NCBI GenBank assembly: GCA_910579015.1
Contig: CAJTRO010000010.1
Span: forward strand, 37,533-73,452
Direction of reading: 5' to 3'
Source of the DNA: an uncultured Dorea sp.
Lineage (GTDB): Bacteria; Bacillota_A; Clostridia; Lachnospirales; Lachnospiraceae
Length of the DNA stretch: 35,920 nt
Under the pieces are notes generated by a model that was not told where the DNA came from, made no database searches, and saw only the letters and a list, made by a program, of their open reading frames with translations. Below are positions 22,929-31,312 of this stretch, piece by piece; positions within the stretch are counted from its first letter, which is position 1; each line of letters begins with the position of its first letter. Position numbers and translations under genes: made by a program.

Positions 22929-24154
22929 GCAGGGTTCTGGTGGTTGGCGGCGGCGCCGCGGGAATGTTTGCCGCGATAACGGCGGCAAGAGACGGGCATA
23001 AGGTCTGTCTGCTTGAGAAGAATGAGAAGCTGGGGAAGAAGCTGTTCATCACGGGAAAAGGCAGATGCAATATCACCAATGCCTGTGACATGGAGACGCT
23101 GTTTTCTTCGGTGGTCAGCAATTCCAGATTCCTGTACAGCAGTTTCTACGGATATACGAATCAGGATGTGATCCGTTTCTTTGAGGAGCTGGGAGTGAAG
23201 ACGAAGGTGGAGCGGGGAGAGCGTGTATTTCCGGTATCGGACCATTCTTCGGATGTGATCCGCGCCATGGAGCAGGAGATGAAGCGGCAGAATGTTAAGG
23301 TCAGGCTCCATACAAGGGTAACGGGTATTACTGTCAGAGACGGTAAGTTCGTACAGGCGGAGCTGGCAGGAGGAGAGCATATCTGCGGGGACGCCTGTAT
23401 CGTGACGACCGGGGGATTGTCTTATCCGACGACCGGCTCCACAGGAGACGGCTATCGTTTTGCAGAAGGATGCGGACATACGGTTGTCCCGTGTATGCCG
23501 TCGCTGGTGCCTATGGAGGTGAAGGAAAGCTGGGCGGGCAGTCTTATGGGACTTTCCTTACGGAATGTGTCGGCGTCTGTCTATCAGGGGAAAAAGCGGC
23601 TGTATCAGGAATTCGGGGAGATGCTGTTCACCCATTACGGCGTCAGCGGTCCACTGATCCTCAGTGCGAGCAGTTATGTGGGAGGCAGGCTCAAGAGCGG
23701 GGAGTTACGGCTTGAGATCGATTTAAAGCCTGCGCTTGACGAGGAGCAGCTTGACCAGAGGGTACGGCGGGATTTTGAGGAGAACTTAAACCGGCAGTTT
23801 AAAAATGCGGTTGGAAAATTGTTCCCTTCCAAATTGATCCCGGTTATGGTAGAATTAAGCGGGATCGATCCGGAGAAAAAGGTTAATGTCATATCGAAGG
23901 AAGAACGGCTTGGATTCGTGCGTCTGATCAAGCATCTGACACTGACGCTTACGGGGCTTAGGGATTACAATGAGGCGGTCATTACCCGGGGAGGCGTGAA
24001 TACAAAGGAAGTGGATCCAAAGACGATGGAGTCAAAGTATATAAGGGGCCTGTATTTCGCGGGAGAGGTACTGGATCTGGATGCGCTGACCGGAGGATTC
24101 AATCTACAGATCGCATGGTCTACGGGATATGCGGCAGGACATGGCATACCGTAA
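22925..24154 (+). CDS. HI0933-family NAD(P)/FAD-dependent oxidoreductase (BaiN-like)
   Basis: A 409-residue flavoprotein. The N-terminal dinucleotide-binding motif VLVVGGGAAGMFAAITAARD is intact, followed by the family-specific KLGKKLFITGKGRCNITNAC. Further hallmarks are TTGGLSYPTTGSTGDGYRFA and the C-terminal ITRGGVNTKEVDPKTMESK, then YFAGEVLDLDALTGGFNLQ, which completes the FAD site. C. scindens BaiN, reported to act on bile-acid intermediates, is of this family, but so are widespread housekeeping homologues of unknown activity. Linkage to cmk and ispH is common in Clostridia and argues for a core role here. Start ATG 22925 overlaps the previous stop. Family call is firm; bile-acid activity is not supported by context. 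Confidence 0.9.
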   Translation: MSRVLVVGGGAAGMFAAITAARDGHKVCLLEKNEKLGKKLFITGKGRCNITNACDMETLFSSVVSNSRFLYSSFYGYTNQDVIRFFEELGVKTKVERGERVFPVSDHSSDVIRAMEQEMKRQNVKVRLHTRVTGITVRDGKFVQAELAGGEHICGDACIVTTGGLSYPTTGSTGDGYRFAEGCGHTVVPCMPSLVPMEVKESWAGSLMGLSLRNVSASVYQGKKRLYQEFGEMLFTHYGVSGPLILSASSYVGGRLKSGELRLEIDLKPALDEEQLDQRVRRDFEENLNRQFKNAVGKLFPSKLIPVMVELSGIDPEKKVNVISKEERLGFVRLIKHLTLTLTGLRDYNEAVITRGGVNTKEVDPKTMESKYIRGLYFAGEVLDLDALTGGFNLQIAWSTGYAAGHGIP

Positions 24155-24179
24155 ATATAAGCAGAGGAGAGATTAAAAG

Positions 24180-24836
24180 ATGGGATATAATGTTGCAATT
24201 GACGGACCGGCGGGAGCGGGGAAGAGCACGATCGCCAGGCTGGTGGCAGAAGAGAAGGGATACGTCTACGTAGATACAGGAGCTATGTACAGGGGGCTTG
24301 CGATCCACTTTCTCGACAAGGGGATCCGTGCAGAGGAGACAGAAAAGGTGATCGCGGCATGTGAGGATGCGGATGTGAAGATCCGGTATGAAGACGGTGT
24401 ACAGCAGGTATACTTAAATGGCACGAACATTACGGGAAGGCTGCGCGATGAGGCGGTCGGACAGATGACTTCAAAGTGTTCGGTGATCCCTGCTGTGCGC
24501 AGTAAGCTTCTGGACCTTCAGAGGGAGCTTGCAAGGACGCAGGATGTGATCATGGATGGAAGGGATATCGGTACCTGTGTGCTCCCTTGCGCGGATGTGA
24601 AGGTCTATCTGACGGCGAGTGTCAGGACGCGGGCAAAGCGCCGTTATGATGAACTGACGGCGAAGGGGGAGACATGTGACCTTGAGGAGATCGCAAGGGA
24701 TATCAAGGAGCGGGACGAGCGTGATATGAACCGGGAGACGGCGCCGCTTAAGCAGGCAGAGGATGCGGTTCTGGTGGACAGCTCTGACATGACGATCGAC
24801 GAGGTTGTGAGGACCATAGCAGGATTGTGCAGGTAG
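24180..24836 (+). CDS. cmk: cytidylate kinase
   Basis: A 218-residue (d)CMP kinase, normal length. It phosphorylates CMP and dCMP with ATP in the cytosol. The P-loop IDGPAGAGKSTIARLVA is at residues about 6-22, the substrate-binding YVYVDTGAMYRGLA follows, and MDGRDIGTCVLP and the lid-region RRYDEL are in place. AGAGGAGAG precedes the ATG. It lies 25 bp after the flavoprotein gene and 16 bp before ispH, a conserved clostridial order. Confidence 0.96.
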   Translation: MGYNVAIDGPAGAGKSTIARLVAEEKGYVYVDTGAMYRGLAIHFLDKGIRAEETEKVIAACEDADVKIRYEDGVQQVYLNGTNITGRLRDEAVGQMTSKCSVIPAVRSKLLDLQRELARTQDVIMDGRDIGTCVLPCADVKVYLTASVRTRAKRRYDELTAKGETCDLEEIARDIKERDERDMNRETAPLKQAEDAVLVDSSDMTIDEVVRTIAGLCR

Positions 24837-24852
24837 AAGCGGGGAGTTATTT

Positions 24853-25710
24853 ATGAATGTTTTATTAGCCAGGACTGCCGGTTTCTGCCCCGGCGTGAAG
24901 CGTGCGGTAGAGACGGTGTATGAGCAGGTCCGTCTCCACCAGAAAGAGAAGATCTTTACATACGGCCCGATCATCCACAATGAAGGAGTGATCCGCGATC
25001 TTGAAGACCAGGGGGTAAAGATCATCCACTCTGCAAAAGAGCTTCAGACGATCCGGGAGGGGATAGTCATCATCCGTTCACATGGTGTCGCGAGGAATAT
25101 CTACGAACAGATCGAAGCGCAGGGACTCTCCTGTGTGGACGCGACCTGTCCGTTTGTGAAGAAGATCCATAAGATCGTAGACGAAGAAAGTCAAAAAGGA
25201 GCATATATTGTCATCATCGGAAACAGCGACCATCCGGAGGTGGAGGGCACTCGGGGATGGGGCAGAGGCCAGGTGAGCGTGATCCAGACGGAAGAAGATG
25301 CACAGCGGTTTGAGCTTGCGGATAAGGGGCAGAAAGTGTGTATCACAGCCCAGACGACATTTAATTACAATAAATTCAAAGATTTAGTTGAAATTATTGA
25401 TAAAAAGGGTTATGATATAATTGTTTTAAATACGATTTGTAATGCGACGAAGGTCCGTCAGGAAGAAGCGCGCCGTATTGCAGGCAGAGTAGATGCTATG
25501 ATGGTGGTAGGGGACAAGCGTAGTTCGAATACTCAGAAGTTATTTGAAATATGTAAGAACGAATGTTTGAATACGTACTATATACAGACACTTGACGATT
25601 TGGATATGAATCAATTAAGGTCCGTGGAAACAGTAGGTATTACAGCAGGGGCATCCACGCCCAATATTATAATTGAGGAGGTTCAAAATTATGTCAGAAT
25701 TAACTTTTGA
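24853..25710 (+). CDS. ispH: 4-hydroxy-3-methylbut-2-enyl diphosphate reductase
   Basis: A 285-residue iron-sulfur enzyme, the last step of the MEP isoprenoid pathway. The three cluster cysteines are present: Cys12 (GFCPGVKRAV), Cys99 (DATCPFVKK) and Cys196 (NTICNATKVRQ). The substrate-pocket residues His42 (IIHNEG), His77 (RSHGV) and His127 (SDHPEV) and the AQTT motif are also present. In many Clostridia IspH is fused to an S1-repeat protein; here they are separate, with the S1 gene starting in another frame 20 nt before the ispH stop. Codons of the last third (from about 25350) are noticeably more AT-rich than those of the first two thirds. Confidence 0.96.
   Translation: MNVLLARTAGFCPGVKRAVETVYEQVRLHQKEKIFTYGPIIHNEGVIRDLEDQGVKIIHSAKELQTIREGIVIIRSHGVARNIYEQIEAQGLSCVDATCPFVKKIHKIVDEESQKGAYIVIIGNSDHPEVEGTRGWGRGQVSVIQTEEDAQRFELADKGQKVCITAQTTFNYNKFKDLVEIIDKKGYDIIVLNTICNATKVRQEEARRIAGRVDAMMVVGDKRSSNTQKLFEICKNECLNTYYIQTLDDLDMNQLRSVETVGITAGASTPNIIIEEVQNYVRINF
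25388..25416 (+). promoter_or_regulatory. promoter-like sequence inside ispH, possibly for the S1 gene
   Basis: TTGAAA (25388-25393), a 17-nt spacer and TATGAT (25411-25416) lie about 275 nt upstream of the S1-domain gene, within an AT-rich patch of ispH. It would allow the S1-type protein to be expressed independently of the upstream genes. No terminator separates the genes. Confidence 0.45.
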
Positions 25711-26800
25711 ACAAATGTTGGAAGAGTCTTTTAAGACAATAAGAAATGGAGAGGTTGTAGATGGTACTGTCATCGATGTGAAGCCCGATGAAATCATCTT
25801 GAATATAGGTTATAAGGCAGACGGTATCATCACAAGAAGCGAGTATACGAATGAGGCGAATGCAGATCTGACAACGATGGTATCTGTAGGGGATTCCATG
25901 ACTGCAAAGGTCTTGAAGGTTAATGATGGCGAAGGTCAGGTGTTATTGACATACAAGAGACTGGCCGCTGAGAAGGGCAATGAGAGACTTCGCGAAGCAT
26001 TTGAGAACCATGAGGTATTGAAGGCTCCGGTGGCGCAGATCCTTGGCGGCGGATTGAGCGTAGTGATCGAGGAGGCCAGGGTATTTATCCCTGCGAGTCT
26101 GGTATCAGATACTTATGAGAAGGACCTGAGCAAGTATCAGGATCAGGAGATCGAGTTCGTGATCAGCGAGTTCAATCCGAGAAGGAACCGTGTGATCGGC
26201 GACAGAAGACAGCTGCTTGTTGCTGAGAGGGCAAGGAAGCAGAGCGAGCTCTTTGCAAGGATCCAGGCAGGCGACAGAATGGAAGGCGTTGTTAAGAATG
26301 TAACAGATTTTGGCGCATTTATCGATCTGGGAGGAGTTGACGGACTGCTCCATATCTCAGAGATGTCCTGGGGACGTGTAGAGAATCCGAAGAAGGTCTT
26401 CAAGGTTGGCGAGACTGTAGAAGTCATGATCAAGGAGATCCACGATACAAAGGTTGCTTTAAGCCTTAAGTTCCCTGAGAGCAATCCATGGGCGAATGCT
26501 GATGATAACTATGCAGTCGGCAACGTGATCGACGGCAGGGTGGCAAGGATGACAGATTTCGGTGCGTTTATCGAACTGGCGCCGGGAGTGGATGCATTGC
26601 TCCATGTTTCACAGATTTCAAGGGCCCACGTAGACAAGCCGTCAGACGTGCTGTCTGTAGGACAGGAGATCACGGCTAAGATTGTGGATCTGAATGTTGC
26701 AGAGAAGAAGATCAGCCTGAGTATGAAGGCGTTGGAGACGGCAGGCGAAGAGGCTGTGCCGCAGACAGAAGGCGTGGATGAGGCTGCAAAAGACGAGTAG
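25691..26800 (+). CDS. rpsA: S1 RNA-binding domain protein (30S ribosomal protein S1-like)
   Basis: ATG 25691 is preceded by GAGGAGG and overlaps the end of ispH by 20 nt; an extra six codons upstream in frame have no site. The 369-residue product has four S1 OB-fold repeats: about residues 18-90 (VVDGTVIDVKPDEIILNIG), 105-175 (degenerate), 190-260 (MEGVVKNVTDFGAFIDLGGV) and 275-345 (IDGRVARMTDFGAFIELAPG), then an acidic tail. The last two repeats are the best conserved. This short form is typical of low-GC Gram-positives, where S1-like proteins aid translation of some mRNAs or act in RNA metabolism rather than being essential ribosome subunits as in E. coli. Two terminators follow. Confidence 0.9.
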   Translation: MSELTFEQMLEESFKTIRNGEVVDGTVIDVKPDEIILNIGYKADGIITRSEYTNEANADLTTMVSVGDSMTAKVLKVNDGEGQVLLTYKRLAAEKGNERLREAFENHEVLKAPVAQILGGGLSVVIEEARVFIPASLVSDTYEKDLSKYQDQEIEFVISEFNPRRNRVIGDRRQLLVAERARKQSELFARIQAGDRMEGVVKNVTDFGAFIDLGGVDGLLHISEMSWGRVENPKKVFKVGETVEVMIKEIHDTKVALSLKFPESNPWANADDNYAVGNVIDGRVARMTDFGAFIELAPGVDALLHVSQISRAHVDKPSDVLSVGQEITAKIVDLNVAEKKISLSMKALETAGEEAVPQTEGVDEAAKDE

Positions 26801-26830
26801 GTAACATTTGTCGGAAGATGCAGTATGACA

Positions 26831-26860
26831 GGGTAGAGGCCGGATGGTCTCTACCCTTTT
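26831..26860 (+). terminator. Rho-independent terminator after the S1 gene
   Basis: GGGTAGAG (26831-26838) and CTCTACCC (26849-26856) form a stem followed by TTTT (26857-26860). Confidence 0.88.
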
Positions 26861-26872
26861 AATGTGGTAAAG

Positions 26873-26895
26873 AGCGGAGGAATGCCGCCGCTTTT
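26873..26895 (+). terminator. second hairpin terminator before the rnf operon
   Basis: AGCGG-A-GG (26873-26880) pairs with CC-G-CCGCT (26885-26892), leaving one mismatch and a 4-nt loop, then T residues. It acts in tandem with the preceding terminator. Confidence 0.65.
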
Positions 26896-26954
26896 ATGCG
26901 TTAAAGTTTCGTCAAGATGTTTGTGAAAATATACAATGAAATCCACGGTTTTAC

Positions 26955-26983
26955 TGGATAAACAGTAGATTTTATTGTATAGT
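26955..26983 (+). promoter_or_regulatory. promoter candidate of the rnf operon
   Basis: TATAGT (26978-26983) lies about 35 nt before rnfC. The best-spaced -35, TGGATA (26955-26960), is a poor match, so the operon may rely on the -10 or on an activator. Confidence 0.35.
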
Positions 26984-27017
26984 AGATAATGAAAAAATAG
27001 GAAGGAAGGATAAAGGG

Positions 27018-28337
27018 ATGGCATTGTTAACGTTTAAGGGTGGCATTCACCCGGATGACGGCAAGAGCCTGGCAAAGGATAAGGCGATTGTCGAGGTAAG
27101 ACCTAAAGGGGATCTGGTGTATCCGGTATCTCAGCACATCGGGGCTCCGGCTAATCCGGTCGTGGCGGTCGGTGACCGTGTATTAAAAGGCCAGATGATA
27201 GCGGAAGCCGGAGGATTCGTGTCGGCGCCGATCTATGCATCAGTTTCAGGAAAGGTTAAGGCCATTGCCCCGCACCTGAATCCGACAGGCGGGACAGTGA
27301 ACAGTATCGTGATCGAGAATGACGGAGAGTACGAAGAGGTAGAGTATCCGGCCGTAAAGCCGCTAAATGAGATGACGAAGGAAGAGATCCTGAACACAAT
27401 TGGCAATGCAGGAATCGTAGGTATGGGCGGTGCGGGATTCCCTGCCAAAGTAAAGCTCTCACCAAAAGAACCGGACAAGATTGACTATATTATAGCAAAC
27501 TGCGCGGAATGTGAACCGTATATCACGGCAGACTACAGATGTATGCTGGAGATACCGGAGAAGCTGGTAGGCGGAATGAAGATTATCCTCAGGCTCTTTG
27601 ATAATGCAAAGGGCATATTTGGGGTGGAGGATAATAAGCCTGACTGCATCGCGAAATTAAAAGAGCTTACAAAGGACGAGCCGAGAATGGAAGTGCTCGC
27701 GCTTAAGACGAAGTACCCTCAGGGCGGTGAGCGCCAGCTGATCTATGCGTCAACGGGAAGAGCGATCAATTCAGCGATGCTTCCTGCGGATGCCGGCTGT
27801 GTAGTTAACAATGTTGCGACGATTATCAGTATCTATGAGGCCGTGGCGGAAGGAAGACCGTCTATGGAGCGCGTCACGACTGTAAGCGGAGACGCCGTGA
27901 ATGAGCCGGGCAATTTCCGTGTTCCCTTTGGAATGAACCAGGCAGAGCTGATCGACGCGGCAGGCGGGTATAAGAGTGAGCCCGAGAAGGTGATCTCCGG
28001 CGGACCGATGATGGGATTTTCTATGTTTTCCCTGGATGTGCCGGTCACGAAGACTTCTTCGTCAATCCTGTGCCTTACAAAGGATGAGGTCGCAAAGTTT
28101 GAACCGACGGCATGTATCAACTGCGGACGGTGTGTAGATGCCTGTCCGAGCCGTCTGATCCCGTCAAGGCTTGCAGATTATGCAGAGCATCATGACGAGG
28201 ATGCATTCACGAAGCATGAGGGACTGGAATGCATGGAATGTGGTTCATGCAGTTTCGTATGTCCGGCGAAGAGACCGCTTAAACAGGCGATTGGTTCCAT
28301 GAGAAAAATTGCGCTTGCGAACCGAAAGAAGAAGTAA
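27018..28337 (+). CDS. rnfC: Rnf complex subunit RnfC (ferredoxin:NAD+ oxidoreductase)
   Basis: A 439-residue peripheral subunit that carries the NADH/FMN site. The N-terminal FKGGIHPDDGKSLAKDK is the family opening, the Gly-rich GIVGMGGAGFPAKVKLSPK binds flavin and nucleotide, and NCAECEPYITADYR follows. Two 4Fe-4S motifs lie at the C-terminus: CINCGRCVDACP (from residue 366) and CMECGSCSFVCP (from residue 405). Rnf couples ferredoxin oxidation and NAD+ reduction to Na+ or H+ export. It is first of a complete rnfCDGEAB operon, ahead of a 95-nt gap to rnfD. Confidence 0.97.
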   Translation: MALLTFKGGIHPDDGKSLAKDKAIVEVRPKGDLVYPVSQHIGAPANPVVAVGDRVLKGQMIAEAGGFVSAPIYASVSGKVKAIAPHLNPTGGTVNSIVIENDGEYEEVEYPAVKPLNEMTKEEILNTIGNAGIVGMGGAGFPAKVKLSPKEPDKIDYIIANCAECEPYITADYRCMLEIPEKLVGGMKIILRLFDNAKGIFGVEDNKPDCIAKLKELTKDEPRMEVLALKTKYPQGGERQLIYASTGRAINSAMLPADAGCVVNNVATIISIYEAVAEGRPSMERVTTVSGDAVNEPGNFRVPFGMNQAELIDAAGGYKSEPEKVISGGPMMGFSMFSLDVPVTKTSSSILCLTKDEVAKFEPTACINCGRCVDACPSRLIPSRLADYAEHHDEDAFTKHEGLECMECGSCSFVCPAKRPLKQAIGSMRKIALANRKKK

Positions 28338-28432
28338 GGATAAGGATACCCGTCCGGACAGTAAGGCGTGCTTTGGCAGGCTGTGTCTGGGTAAGGGAAT
28401 AGAAATGAAAAGAGAGGAAGAGGTGAACAAAC

Positions 28433-29383
28433 GTGAGTGAGAACAAGTTAAAAATGTCATCTTCACCACACATTCGTTCCAAAGTTACTTCAGCCAATAT
28501 CATGCTCTATGTGACGATTGCGCTGCTGCCGGCTTCTGCTTTCGGCGTATGGAACTTTGGCGTGTCAGCTCTCGTGATGCTGATCTGCACGACGGCGTCC
28601 GCGGTCCTGACTGAATACATATATGAGAAGTTAATGCATAAGAAGATCACGGTAAATGATTTCAGCGCGGTGGTTACCGGATTGCTGCTGGGACTTAACA
28701 TGCCGCCGTCCGCACCGTGGTGGATGGGTGTGCTTGGAGGTGTATTTGCGATCCTGATCGTGAAGCAGCTTTTTGGAGGTCTGGGACAGAACTTTATGAA
28801 CCCGGCGCTTGGAGCAAGATGTTTCCTGCTGATTTCCTTTACCAGTCAGATGACGACCTTCGTCTATGACGGAGTGACAGGACCTACTCCGCTGGCTCAG
28901 TTAAAGAGCGGAGAGGTTGTGGACAGTATGAGTATGCTGCTTGGCCGTATTCCGGGTACGATCGGCGAGACGTCTGTGATCGCTGTCATCATCGGTGCGA
29001 TCTTCCTGATTCTTATGGGGATCATCGATCTTCGGATCCCGGGAACCTATATCGCATCTTTTGTAGTTTTCATCGGTATCTTCGGACATTTTGCCAATCC
29101 GGATGTGGGATTCTTCGATCCCCAGTACATCACCGCACATTTATGCGGAGGCGGTCTGATGCTTGGCGCATGGTTCATGGCTACTGATTATGTAACTTCA
29201 CCGATTACGAAGAAGGGGCAGATCGTCTATGGTATGCTTCTTGGAATTCTGACCGGTCTGTTCCGTCTCTTCGGCGGTTCTGCGGAAGGCGTATCTTATG
29301 CGATCATCATCGGCAACCTGATCGTACCGTTGATCGAGAGAGTTACTTTTCCGAAGCCATTCGGTAAAGGAGGAGAGAAGTAA
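28433..29383 (+). CDS. rnfD: Rnf complex subunit RnfD
   Basis: A 316-residue polytopic membrane subunit. It starts at GTG 28433 behind AGAGGAAGAGG; an ATG at 28404 is out of frame and reaches a stop within 12 codons. Family signatures are SSSPHIRSKVTSANIMLYV, QLFGGLGQNFMNPALGARC and DYVTSPITKKGQIVYG. RnfD carries FMN linked to Thr, and the expected site appears as DGVTGPTPLA with Thr152 the likely acceptor; the usual Ala of the SGAT/TGAT motif is Pro here. The stop overlaps the rnfG start. Confidence 0.96.
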   Translation: MSENKLKMSSSPHIRSKVTSANIMLYVTIALLPASAFGVWNFGVSALVMLICTTASAVLTEYIYEKLMHKKITVNDFSAVVTGLLLGLNMPPSAPWWMGVLGGVFAILIVKQLFGGLGQNFMNPALGARCFLLISFTSQMTTFVYDGVTGPTPLAQLKSGEVVDSMSMLLGRIPGTIGETSVIAVIIGAIFLILMGIIDLRIPGTYIASFVVFIGIFGHFANPDVGFFDPQYITAHLCGGGLMLGAWFMATDYVTSPITKKGQIVYGMLLGILTGLFRLFGGSAEGVSYAIIIGNLIVPLIERVTFPKPFGKGGEK

Positions 29384-29964
29384 TGAATAAGATATTAAAG
29401 AATACACTGATCCTGACAGCGATCACGCTGGCTGCGGGACTTGGACTCGGGCTGGTATATGAAGTAACGAAGGCTCCCATTGCCCAGGCAAAGGAGACTG
29501 CGAAGAAGGAAGCGTGGCAGATGGTATTCCCGGAGGCGGATATTAATGATTTTGAGCAGATAGAGCTGGATTCGGCCGCCGCTGATCAGGCGGTTTCCGA
29601 TATGGGTGTCAACGGAACGATCGACGAAGCCTGTACAGTCGGCGATATGGGATATGTTGTGACGGCTACGGATAAGGACGGATTCGGCGGAAGTATCCAG
29701 GTCACGGTAGGTATTACCAGCGACGGTACGGTGAACGGTGTTTCCATCCTGTCTATCAACGAGACAGCAGGTCTTGGCATGAAGGCCGCAGAACCCGCAT
29801 TCTATGGGCAGTATGAAGGTAAACAGACAGAGAAGTTTGTAGTATCCAAGGACGGCGGAAACGGAGAGCCGATCGACGCGTTAAGCGGTGCGACGATCAC
29901 GTCAAGGTCGGTGACAGGGGCCGTCAATGCGGCGCTTGGATATTATCAGGCTGCATTTCAATAA
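29383..29964 (+). CDS. rnfG: Rnf complex subunit RnfG (covalent FMN subunit)
   Basis: A 193-residue protein with one N-terminal membrane helix (about 7-27) and an extracytoplasmic FMN_bind domain. The flavinylation motif DALSGATITS is intact, Thr171 being the acceptor for FMN delivered by an ApbE transferase; an apbE gene lies at 33449-34447. ETAGLGMKAAEPAFYGQYEG is a further family signature. GGAGGAGAG precedes the ATG, which overlaps the rnfD stop by a single A. Confidence 0.96.
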   Translation: MNKILKNTLILTAITLAAGLGLGLVYEVTKAPIAQAKETAKKEAWQMVFPEADINDFEQIELDSAAADQAVSDMGVNGTIDEACTVGDMGYVVTATDKDGFGGSIQVTVGITSDGTVNGVSILSINETAGLGMKAAEPAFYGQYEGKQTEKFVVSKDGGNGEPIDALSGATITSRSVTGAVNAALGYYQAAFQ

Positions 29965-29983
29965 CGGATAGGAGGTAGTTAAG

Positions 29984-30709
29984 ATGAATAATTGTACCGA
30001 AAGAATCTATAACGGTCTGGTCAAGGAAAACCCTACCTTCGTTCTGATGCTGGGTATGTGTCCGACCTTGGCGGTAACGACATCCGCTGTTAACGGCGTT
30101 GGTATGGGCCTGTCTACGACAGTCGTGCTCGTGCTGTCGAATATGCTGATCTCCATGCTGCGTAAGATCATTCCGGATTCCGTCAGGATGCCGGCGTTCA
30201 TCGTAGTCGTGGCTTCATTTGTAACTATTGTACAGTTCCTGCTGGAAGGTTTTGTTCCAAGCCTTTACGATTCGCTTGGACTTTACATTCCATTGATCGT
30301 AGTAAACTGTATCATTCTCGGCCGTGCCGAGAGCTATGCATCCAAGAATCCGGTTCTGCCGTCTATTTTCGACGGTATCGGAATGGGACTTGGATTTACC
30401 GTGGGGCTTGCCGCTATCGGTATCGTGCGTGAAGTCATCGGTACAGGCGCGATCTTTGGACAGCAGATCCTTCCCCTTGCGGATGCGGCGGCTGGAACGG
30501 GCGGTTATGTGCCGGTGACGATCTTCATCCTTCCGCCAGGTGCGTTCCTGGTGCTTGCATTCCTTGTTGCATTGCAGAATAAGGTAAGGAACAATGCGGC
30601 GAAGAAGGGTAAGAAGGTGACAGAACCGGCAGGATGCGGTGAAGGATGTGCTTCTTGCGGTAACAGTGCGTGCGGCGGAAATGTTTTTCCGACAGGAAAT
30701 GAGAAGTAG
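29984..30709 (+). CDS. rnfE: Rnf complex subunit RnfE with Cys-rich C-terminal tail
   Basis: A 241-residue membrane subunit with about six helices, paired with RnfA as a pseudo-symmetrical half. Signatures are NGLVKENPTFVLMLGMCPTL, where the conserved Cys bridges the intramembrane iron site with RnfA, and VNCIILGRAESYASKNPVLP. After the last helix comes a hydrophilic tail with four cysteines in GCGEGCASCGNSACGG, not part of the core fold and possibly a metal site. TAGGAGG precedes the ATG. Confidence 0.96.
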   Translation: MNNCTERIYNGLVKENPTFVLMLGMCPTLAVTTSAVNGVGMGLSTTVVLVLSNMLISMLRKIIPDSVRMPAFIVVVASFVTIVQFLLEGFVPSLYDSLGLYIPLIVVNCIILGRAESYASKNPVLPSIFDGIGMGLGFTVGLAAIGIVREVIGTGAIFGQQILPLADAAAGTGGYVPVTIFILPPGAFLVLAFLVALQNKVRNNAAKKGKKVTEPAGCGEGCASCGNSACGGNVFPTGNEK

Positions 30710-30722
30710 GAGGGGTACATAG

Positions 30723-31298
30723 ATGAAAGAATTATTGATTATTGCAATCGGCTCGGCTCTTGTGAATAACGTTGTACTCAGCCAGTTCCTGGGGATCTGT
30801 CCGTTCCTTGGCGTATCCAAGAAGGTGGATACGGCGGCAGGCATGGGCGGTGCGGTAGTATTCGTTATCACGATAGCTTCACTTGTTACCAGCTTGATCT
30901 ATAAGTTTATCCTGATGCCGCTTGGGTTCGAATACTTGCAGACCATCGTATTCATCCTGATCATTGCGGCGCTGGTTCAGTTCGTAGAGATGTTCCTCAA
31001 GAAGGCGATGCCCCCGCTTTACAATGCGCTTGGCGTGTATCTGCCTCTGATCACAACCAACTGTGCCGTTCTTGGTGTTGCGTTGACAAACGTACAGAAG
31101 GAATACAGCATTCTCCAGGGTGTGATCAATGGTATCGGAACATCTGTGGGATTCCTGATCGCTATTGTGATCATGGCGGGAATCCGTGAGAAGATTGAGT
31201 ATAATGACATTTCAGAGTCCTTCCAGGGAACTCCGATCGTGCTGGTGACAGCCACCCTTATGGCGATCGCGTTCTGCGGATTCTCAGGACTGATATAG
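30723..31298 (+). CDS. rnfA: Rnf complex subunit RnfA
   Basis: A 191-residue six-helix membrane subunit of standard length. NNVVLSQFLGICPFLGVSKK near residue 15 carries the conserved Cys of the intramembrane iron site shared with RnfE, and LGVYLPLITTNCAVLGVALT holds the second. It is 13 bp after rnfE and behind a GGAGGGG site. It takes part in passing electrons and coupling them to ion movement. Confidence 0.97.
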   Translation: MKELLIIAIGSALVNNVVLSQFLGICPFLGVSKKVDTAAGMGGAVVFVITIASLVTSLIYKFILMPLGFEYLQTIVFILIIAALVQFVEMFLKKAMPPLYNALGVYLPLITTNCAVLGVALTNVQKEYSILQGVINGIGTSVGFLIAIVIMAGIREKIEYNDISESFQGTPIVLVTATLMAIAFCGFSGLI

Positions 31299-31312
31299 GA
31301 GGGGGCATAGCG

